10,585 bases of DNA from Desulfosarcina sp. (GTDB lineage Bacteria; Desulfobacterota; Desulfobacteria; Desulfobacterales; Desulfosarcinaceae), in assembly GCA_018224455.1 (NCBI GenBank), contig JAGTUY010000365.1, forward strand, positions 1-10,585, in the 5' to 3' direction. Position numbers and translations under genes: made by a program. How positions within the stretch are numbered: position 1 is the first letter of the stretch; each line of letters starts with the position of its first letter. The notes beneath the pieces were generated by a model. That model was not told the DNA's origin. It searched no databases and worked only from the letters and a program-made list of their open reading frames with translations. Below, one piece after another: positions 6,507 through 10,585 of this stretch.

Positions 6507-7099
6507 CCCGCCAGGTCCGCTTTGACCTTCAATTGAGCGCCACCGGTGACCGGTTGGAGGCCGCATGGATCGGCCCCTCGCCGCGCGACGCGCCCACCCT
6601 GGTATTTCTTCACGAAGGGCTGGGATGTGTGGCCTTGTGGCGCGATTTTCCGGCCCGGCTGGCCGACATCACCGGATGCGGGGCATTGGTTTACAGCCGC
6701 CTGGGATACGGTGGTTCCGCCCCCTGCCCGTTGCCGCGAAGGCCCGATTTTATGCACCACGAGGGAGGGGATCTTAAGGCGCGGCTGTTCCCTTATCATG
6801 GAGAAAACACCCACTGCGCCTTCTGGGGCTGGAACGATGTATGGCTCCATCCAGATTTCAGGCAGTGGCAGATCGGTGCCTTGCTGCCGTCCATTCATGT
6901 ACCGGTGCTGGCCATCCAGGGGGAAACGGATCCATACGGGTCACTGGGCCAGCTTGATGTCATCCAGGCAAAGACCGGTGACGGGCTGACCGTCGAGGTG
7001 ATTGCCGACTGCGGTCACGCGCCGCACCTGGAAAAACCCGATACCGTGCTGGCTGCCATCTCAGCGTTTATGAAGCATCGGATAAACTCGATCGATTGA
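6467..7099 (+). CDS. Alpha/beta hydrolase with internal deletion, nucleophile lost
   Basis: This 210-residue protein belongs to an alpha/beta-hydrolase family that normally has about 260-280 residues. Clear landmarks are the oxyanion-loop motif FLHEGLG (48-54), LVYSRLGYGGS (74-84), RPDFMHHE (92-99), CAFWGWNDVWL (117-127), QGETDPYG with the acidic triad residue (D155) and CGHAPH with the triad histidine (H184). Family members carry about 65-70 residues between the MH.E segment and the 'DL.ARL..YH' segment, including the nucleophile elbow GHSDG and an APHVFVE segment. Here MHHE is joined through two glycines directly to DLKARLFPYHG, at about 6764-6769, in frame. The catalytic serine is therefore absent and the protein is probably not a working hydrolase; it may be a decaying gene. 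The start is uncertain: ATG 6467 overlaps ydbL by 40 bases, and GTG 6491 (overlap 16 bases) is possible. Confidence 0.75.
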   Translation: MAPGCRRQVGSEITRQVRFDLQLSATGDRLEAAWIGPSPRDAPTLVFLHEGLGCVALWRDFPARLADITGCGALVYSRLGYGGSAPCPLPRRPDFMHHEGGDLKARLFPYHGENTHCAFWGWNDVWLHPDFRQWQIGALLPSIHVPVLAIQGETDPYGSLGQLDVIQAKTGDGLTVEVIADCGHAPHLEKPDTVLAAISAFMKHRINSID

Positions 7100-7178
7100 G
7101 CGCGCATCGGATTCCGCTCCACCCTGATTCGACCGGTTGGCAAGGCTTGGGGTTCATATATAAAAATGGAAGCAGGTT

Positions 7179-7472
7179 TTACGGGGTAGCGGGAAGACGC
7201 TCCAATACCTTGCCCTCATCATCCAGGACAAAAACGAGAAAACCGTTTTCAGCGGCATGGCGGGCAAGGTCTTCGTAGATCATTGCCTGTACTTCGTACG
7301 TCTTCTTTTTCTCCAGGTGCAGATGAAACATGGCCTGCTGAGCAGACTCCTTATCCAAAAAGGCTGGGATGAAAGAGATATCGTGCTCGCTGTCGGTCTG
7401 CCCGACAATCTGTTCGCTGGGCCCGGCTTTCAAAATGGCCACATAGAGCCAGGTGGTTGCTTCGATGGTCAT
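7179..7472 (-). CDS. Conserved hypothetical small protein, faintly SseB-like
   Basis: This 97-residue soluble protein has no signal peptide or membrane segment. It opens with a strand TTWLYVAILKAG, then 'ISFIPAFLDKESAQQAMFHLHL', a helix with many charged residues (LEKKKTYEVQAMIYEDLARHAAENG) and a final strand FLVFVLDDEGKVLERL. The order 'iPaF.dkesA..a ... v..m...dl...A.e.G....v.d..G' faintly resembles the N-terminal half of SseB-like proteins; this is a guess. It lies 12 bases after the LUD gene, with AAGGAG 8 bases before its ATG and overlapping the upstream stop region, so the two are surely co-transcribed. The 79 bases between its end and the convergent hydrolase gene hold no convincing terminator. 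Confidence 0.7.
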   Translation of the reverse strand: MTIEATTWLYVAILKAGPSEQIVGQTDSEHDISFIPAFLDKESAQQAMFHLHLEKKKTYEVQAMIYEDLARHAAENGFLVFVLDDEGKVLERLPATP

Positions 7473-7484
7473 GTCTATTGCTCC

Positions 7485-8138
7485 TTAGAATCCCATGTCT
7501 TCGTTGATCAGAACGACCTTTACCCGGTGTTTGGGAAAACTCTTTTCAGTAATTGTCCAGGTGTTGCAGATGCGATCGGGGCTGCTGCAATTTTCACAGC
7601 GGCCGGTTTTTCCGCAGGGATTTTTTTTGTCCAGCCGCACGACGTTAACCGGTGCCGCGTAACCTTTGATGCGGACAAAGGCAGCCTCACGATCCGGCAC
7701 GATCTTGTTCCGGCCGATGAAAATGAGCACGTGGCGAGGGCCGAAGGTCAGGGCAGCAACCCGATTGCCGATCATGTCCAGGTTGACCAGTTGGCCGCTT
7801 TCAGTGACTGCATTGGTGCCGGTGATGAACAGGTCCACCAGCAGTGATTCCCGCCGTCGCTGCATGCTCTGCTCCGGTGAGAGACTTTTGTCGTAGGTGT
7901 CCAGAACCGTGTAGCGGGGATCATTTCTCAACGCTTCGTAAAGCCGCGTGCCGACAAATGTCATCGATCCGCCCCATGATATGGATTTCGGGGCAATGGC
8001 CGGGATAATCGTGTCGTAGGCCATTTTTTTGGCCAGATCCTTGTTGTCGGCGATATAGACGTCGAAGTTATTGGCCTCCAATGCCTTTTTCATTTTTAAA
8101 AGCCGAAGCTCCCAATAGTGGTGGATGGGGTTGTCCAT
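7485..8138 (-). CDS. LUD-domain protein (LutC/YkgG, DUF162) with C-terminal Cys motif
   Basis: This 217-residue cytoplasmic protein carries the LUD domain. Diagnostic segments are ISWGGSMTFVG (53-63), 'LFITGTNAVTESGQLVNLDMIGNRVAAL' (103-130), FGPRHVLIFIGRNKIV (132-147) and a closing VLINEDMGF. LUD proteins include LutC of the lactate-oxidising LutABC complex, but many stand-alone members in anaerobes have no known role. This subtype adds four cysteines near the end, C175-x5-C181-x2-C184-x6-C191, which could bind a metal or iron-sulfur centre (inference). No lutA, lutB or lactate permease gene is in the window, so a role in lactate oxidation is not shown. AGAGGAG lies 6 bases before the ATG. 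It is the first gene of a two-gene operon with a predicted promoter upstream. Confidence 0.87.
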   Translation of the reverse strand: MDNPIHHYWELRLLKMKKALEANNFDVYIADNKDLAKKMAYDTIIPAIAPKSISWGGSMTFVGTRLYEALRNDPRYTVLDTYDKSLSPEQSMQRRRESLLVDLFITGTNAVTESGQLVNLDMIGNRVAALTFGPRHVLIFIGRNKIVPDREAAFVRIKGYAAPVNVVRLDKKNPCGKTGRCENCSSPDRICNTWTITEKSFPKHRVKVVLINEDMGF

Positions 8139-8192
8139 GAAGTGCTCCTCTGATGCGCTCGACCGGGGTTGCTCTGTCCGCTAACGATGCCG

Positions 8193-8221
8193 GTTCTATA
8201 TTTCTTGGATAACGATGTCAA
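8193..8221 (-). promoter_or_regulatory. Sigma70-type promoter for the LUD operon
   Basis: Read on the minus strand: TTGACA (8221-8216), a 17-base spacer, then TAGAAC (8198-8193, four of six -10 bases), placing the start of the transcript near 8186, about 48 bases before the LUD ATG. TATAGA two bases earlier is an alternative -10 box. It is the only clear promoter-like pair in the 107-base gap after the STAS gene. Confidence 0.5.
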
Positions 8222-8225
8222 GATG

Positions 8226-8255
8226 CACCGGACCATTAACCGCCGTCATCCGGTG
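8226..8255 (-). repeat. Inverted repeat at the end of the STAS gene
   Basis: CACCGGA (8226-8232) and TCCGGTG (8249-8255) can pair over a 16-base loop. The right arm contains the last codons and stop of the STAS gene. It could be a weak terminator for the signalling operon, but no T-run follows on the minus strand and the loop is long. Confidence 0.25.
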
Positions 8256-8614
8256 AATTGCCGCTGCATCCGATCCAGGTAGTCGTCCAGCTCCCCCATG
8301 GTTGAAAAGACCTGTTGGGATGGCAGGGCTTTGATGATGTCGAACACTTTTTGAATCTGGGGCTGCAGGTTCAGCAGGATCACCCTGCCGTTGTAAACCT
8401 TCATGGTCTTCTGGGCTTTGGCGATTACCCGCACGCCCATGCTTGAGATGTAGTCGAGCTTTTCCATGTCAAACACCAGGGTGTGGGGCTTTTCCTGGAG
8501 CACCACATCCACCCGCTCCTCCAATATGGGAAAGGTGCTGGTATCCAGCCGCCCGGAAGGCGAGAGCATATACACCCCGTCCATTTTCTGCCTCGATTTT
8601 ACCAATAGATTCAT
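8246..8614 (-). CDS. STAS-domain anti-sigma factor antagonist (SpoIIAA/RsbV-like)
   Basis: This 122-residue cytoplasmic protein is a single STAS domain. The pattern is the usual one: 'GVYMLSPSGRLDTSTFPILEERV' at the start, 'HTLVFDMEKLDYISSMGVRVI' (44-64), and 'VFDIIKALPSQQVFSTMGELDDYL' near the end. Ser58 in DYISSMG aligns with the phosphorylated serine of SpoIIAA (DSSGLG), so it should be switched by phosphorylation. In the family the unphosphorylated form binds an RsbW-like kinase or another partner and releases the partner's target. It follows the sensor/phosphatase/kinase gene by 18 bases, with AAGGAG 6 bases before its ATG, so that protein is the natural kinase and phosphatase for it. 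Its final output partner is not visible here. Confidence 0.9.
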   Translation of the reverse strand: MNLLVKSRQKMDGVYMLSPSGRLDTSTFPILEERVDVVLQEKPHTLVFDMEKLDYISSMGVRVIAKAQKTMKVYNGRVILLNLQPQIQKVFDIIKALPSQQVFSTMGELDDYLDRMQRQFTG

Positions 8615-8632
8615 CTGCTTCTCCTTGTCGGG

Positions 8633-10585
8633 CTATCGATATCGCTTCTCCATTCGTAAGATATTCTTTCCCCGCTCACGACGGTATTCCATCTGATCCA
8701 TGAGATTTTTTGCCAGGGTAATACCCATGCCCCCCTTGTCCCGCTCCTCCAAGGGCTTGTCGCGACGGCCGATTTGAACATTCAGGGGGTTGAAGGGGAT
8801 GCCTTCATCCTGCAACGTCAGGATCAGCGCATCCCCTTCGATGACCAAGAGGAGGGTGATGTAGTGATCCAGGCCGTCGCCGAACCCGTAAAAAACGATA
8901 TTGGAGAATACCTCTTCCATGGCCAGGGTGACGTCATGAACCACCACCGGCGGGCATGAAACCGAATCGGCAATATGGCTGATCGCGTCTATAATCCGGC
9001 TCATTTCACGGATGTCATTCCTCAGCACAATGGTTTTTTGAGCGTCACTCATTCGATTCGGAGAGAAATAGGTCAACGCCAGCAGTGTCATGTCGTCATC
9101 CAGAGGGTGGCCTCCGGTAAATTCTCGGATTTGGGACAAGATGGCCATGACCCGTTCTCTGGGTCCAACATCGGCAGTCAAGGCGACGGTGTTCATGAGG
9201 GACTCCTGCGTAAACAGGCGGTTTTTGTCATTTTGTGCCTCGGTAACGCCGTCGGTAAACAGAAGTAGGCCATCTTTGTGCCGCAGTTGCGCGGTGGCCT
9301 GGCGGTATTGAAAGGCGTCGTCCAGGCCGATGGCCGGGCATTGTGCATCGCCGAGAAGCACCGTGTTTCCTCGTTGGCCAATAAACAGCTGAGGATTGTG
9401 GCCGGCGCAGGTATAGGTAAGGTTGCCGGAATTCAGGTCCAGAACGCCCAGAAAAACCGTTACGAATGTGAGGGACGGATTGTTTCTGGCGATCTCCCGG
9501 TTGACATCGGCCAAAATGTATTCCGGCTCGACCAATAGCCGTGCTGCCGCTTTAATCATGGTTTTGGTCATGGCCATGAAGAGGGCTGCGGGAACTCCCT
9601 TGCCGGATACATCACCGATGACGACGCACAAGGAGTTGCGATCGATGAAAAAAAAGTCGTAAAAATCACCCCCCACCTCGCGGGCCGGCTCCAGGCTGGC
9701 GTAGATGTCGAACTCTTTTCTGTGGGGAACGGCCGGGAAATTCCCTGGCAACAGCTGCAGCTGGATCTCCCGGGCCACGGCCAGTTCACTTTCGATCTTT
9801 TCTTTTTCCGCGATGGTGGTTTTTAAGGCTTCAGTACGCAGCTTGACCTGTTTTCTGAGAAAGACATTCCCCACCACAATCAATCCCATAACGCCGGTGA
9901 TGATACCCAGCACCCACAAGGGGCGCAGCCACAAGGGGAGGGTCACTTTTCGAACCCCTTGGGTCCACAGGTCCAGCGATTGGTAAAAAATCGAATTGGG
10001 GTTTTCTTTCAGCTGCTTCAGATGGTGGTCCAGGGCGTTGATAATGGATGCGTTACGGCCCTTGGCCACGGCGAACCGCAGCTCTGTCGGCCTGAAACTG
10101 ATCGGGCTCTGGCGCACCCTGAACCGCTTTTCATAGTAAGCGCCGTAAAGCCGGGGAACGATACCGGCCGACACGCTTTTCTCGTGGACCATGGACAACA
10201 CCTTGCCATAGCTGTCCACCATAATAAATCGGGGGCGAATTTCGAATTTGTCCAGGATGGTTTCAAAGAATTGGAAATAGATGTCCGCCTCAACGGCTGC
10301 CACATCCTTTTCGTGGAAATCGAGGATATCCGAGAAGGCGGCATCCGAACTGATATAGAGCTGGCCCCAGTTCGCAACGATGGTTTCCTCGCCGAAGGTA
10401 AATATACCTTCCAGCTGTGCGGACATGGCCATCCCCGGCAACAGATCGATGGCGCCGGTTTCCAGGCGCTGGGTGCATTGGGCATAGGAGCCGGGACGGT
10501 ATTGGACATCCCAACCCTCTTTCCGTGCGATGTGGGTGAGAATGTCGACAGCAATACCTTTGACCCGACTGTCGGTGTCGGTGAA
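8633..10585 (-). CDS. Periplasmic sensor - PP2C (SpoIIE) phosphatase - RsbW-like ATPase fusion (5' partial)
   Basis: The frame is open to the right edge, so the true start, with the signal peptide and first strands, is missing; 650 residues are visible. Domains in order: a periplasmic solute-binding (SBP_bac_3-like) domain at about 1-205, beginning 'GIAVDILTHIARKEGWDVQY' and 'ETGAIDLLPGMA'; a transmembrane helix near 216-241 (bases about 9940-9866); a short coiled linker; a PP2C/SpoIIE phosphatase at about 273-506 with metal-site aspartates in EVGGDFYD (D307), GDVSGKG (D325), FTDGVTEA (D445) and DDDMT; and a GHKL anti-sigma-type kinase domain at about 518-650 with N-box AMEEVFSNIVFYGF, G1 DEGIPF and G2 GGMGI. 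A ligand in the periplasm would tune dephosphorylation and phosphorylation of the STAS protein encoded 18 bases downstream. All key residues are present. An internal TTG at 10441 is not the start, since homology continues upstream of it. Confidence 0.9.
   Translation of the reverse strand, partial: FTDTDSRVKGIAVDILTHIARKEGWDVQYRPGSYAQCTQRLETGAIDLLPGMAMSAQLEGIFTFGEETIVANWGQLYISSDAAFSDILDFHEKDVAAVEADIYFQFFETILDKFEIRPRFIMVDSYGKVLSMVHEKSVSAGIVPRLYGAYYEKRFRVRQSPISFRPTELRFAVAKGRNASIINALDHHLKQLKENPNSIFYQSLDLWTQGVRKVTLPLWLRPLWVLGIITGVMGLIVVGNVFLRKQVKLRTEALKTTIAEKEKIESELAVAREIQLQLLPGNFPAVPHRKEFDIYASLEPAREVGGDFYDFFFIDRNSLCVVIGDVSGKGVPAALFMAMTKTMIKAAARLLVEPEYILADVNREIARNNPSLTFVTVFLGVLDLNSGNLTYTCAGHNPQLFIGQRGNTVLLGDAQCPAIGLDDAFQYRQATAQLRHKDGLLLFTDGVTEAQNDKNRLFTQESLMNTVALTADVGPRERVMAILSQIREFTGGHPLDDDMTLLALTYFSPNRMSDAQKTIVLRNDIREMSRIIDAISHIADSVSCPPVVVHDVTLAMEEVFSNIVFYGFGDGLDHYITLLLVIEGDALILTLQDEGIPFNPLNVQIGRRDKPLEERDKGGMGITLAKNLMDQMEYRRERGKNILRMEKRYR

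Noticed and set aside
7075..7112. Direct repeat GCATCGGAT (7075-7083 and 7104-7112) at the end of the hydrolase gene
   Set aside because: Only 9 bases, two copies, no mobile element or junction nearby; most likely chance.

Overview
This window most likely comes from a Gram-negative, GC-rich bacterium of the Desulfobacterota type (a sulfate reducer of the Desulfobacteria). This is inferred, not proven. The evidence is an outer-membrane lipid-bridge operon, a stand-alone LUD-domain protein with a C-terminal cysteine motif, and a periplasmic-sensor/PP2C/ATPase fusion next to a STAS protein, all typical of that group. No rRNA, tRNA, insertion sequence, phage gene or CRISPR array was seen. The region looks like ordinary chromosome.

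Layout. (1) 2-271 (+): C-terminal end of an unrecognised protein cut by the left edge. (2) 369-2830 (-): a three-gene ABC importer operon transcribed ATPase, permease, NMT1/THI5-like substrate-binding lipid-anchored or secreted protein; the ATPase and permease genes overlap by 11 bases, and the ATPase carries several unusual motif substitutions. (3) 2831-3048: divergent intergenic region with a near-consensus sigma70-type promoter facing right. (4) 3049-7099 (+): a YdbH-YnbE-YdbL operon, i.e. the AsmA-like intermembrane bridge protein, its small outer-membrane lipoprotein partner and the small periplasmic YdbL protein. A fourth gene follows, overlapping ydbL: an alpha/beta hydrolase that has lost an internal block of roughly 65-70 residues, including the nucleophilic serine. 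(5) 7179-8138 (-): a two-gene operon encoding a LUD-domain protein and a 97-residue protein with its own promoter. (6) 8246-10585 (-): a partner-switching signalling pair, a STAS antagonist and, upstream of it, a large membrane protein joining a periplasmic solute-binding sensor, a transmembrane helix, a PP2C/SpoIIE phosphatase and an RsbW-like ATPase. This last gene runs off the right edge.

How they work together. The YdbH, YnbE and YdbL homologues are expected to move phospholipid between inner and outer membranes. The sensor/phosphatase/kinase fusion is expected to set the phosphorylation state of the adjacent STAS protein in response to a periplasmic ligand; its output target is not in the window. 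The ABC importer and the LUD operon have no visible link to either. No clearly novel defence or mobile system is present. The most notable items are the self-contained partner-switching module, the hydrolase without its nucleophile, the atypical ABC ATPase, and a GTG reading frame with a strong ribosome-binding site overlapping ynbE.
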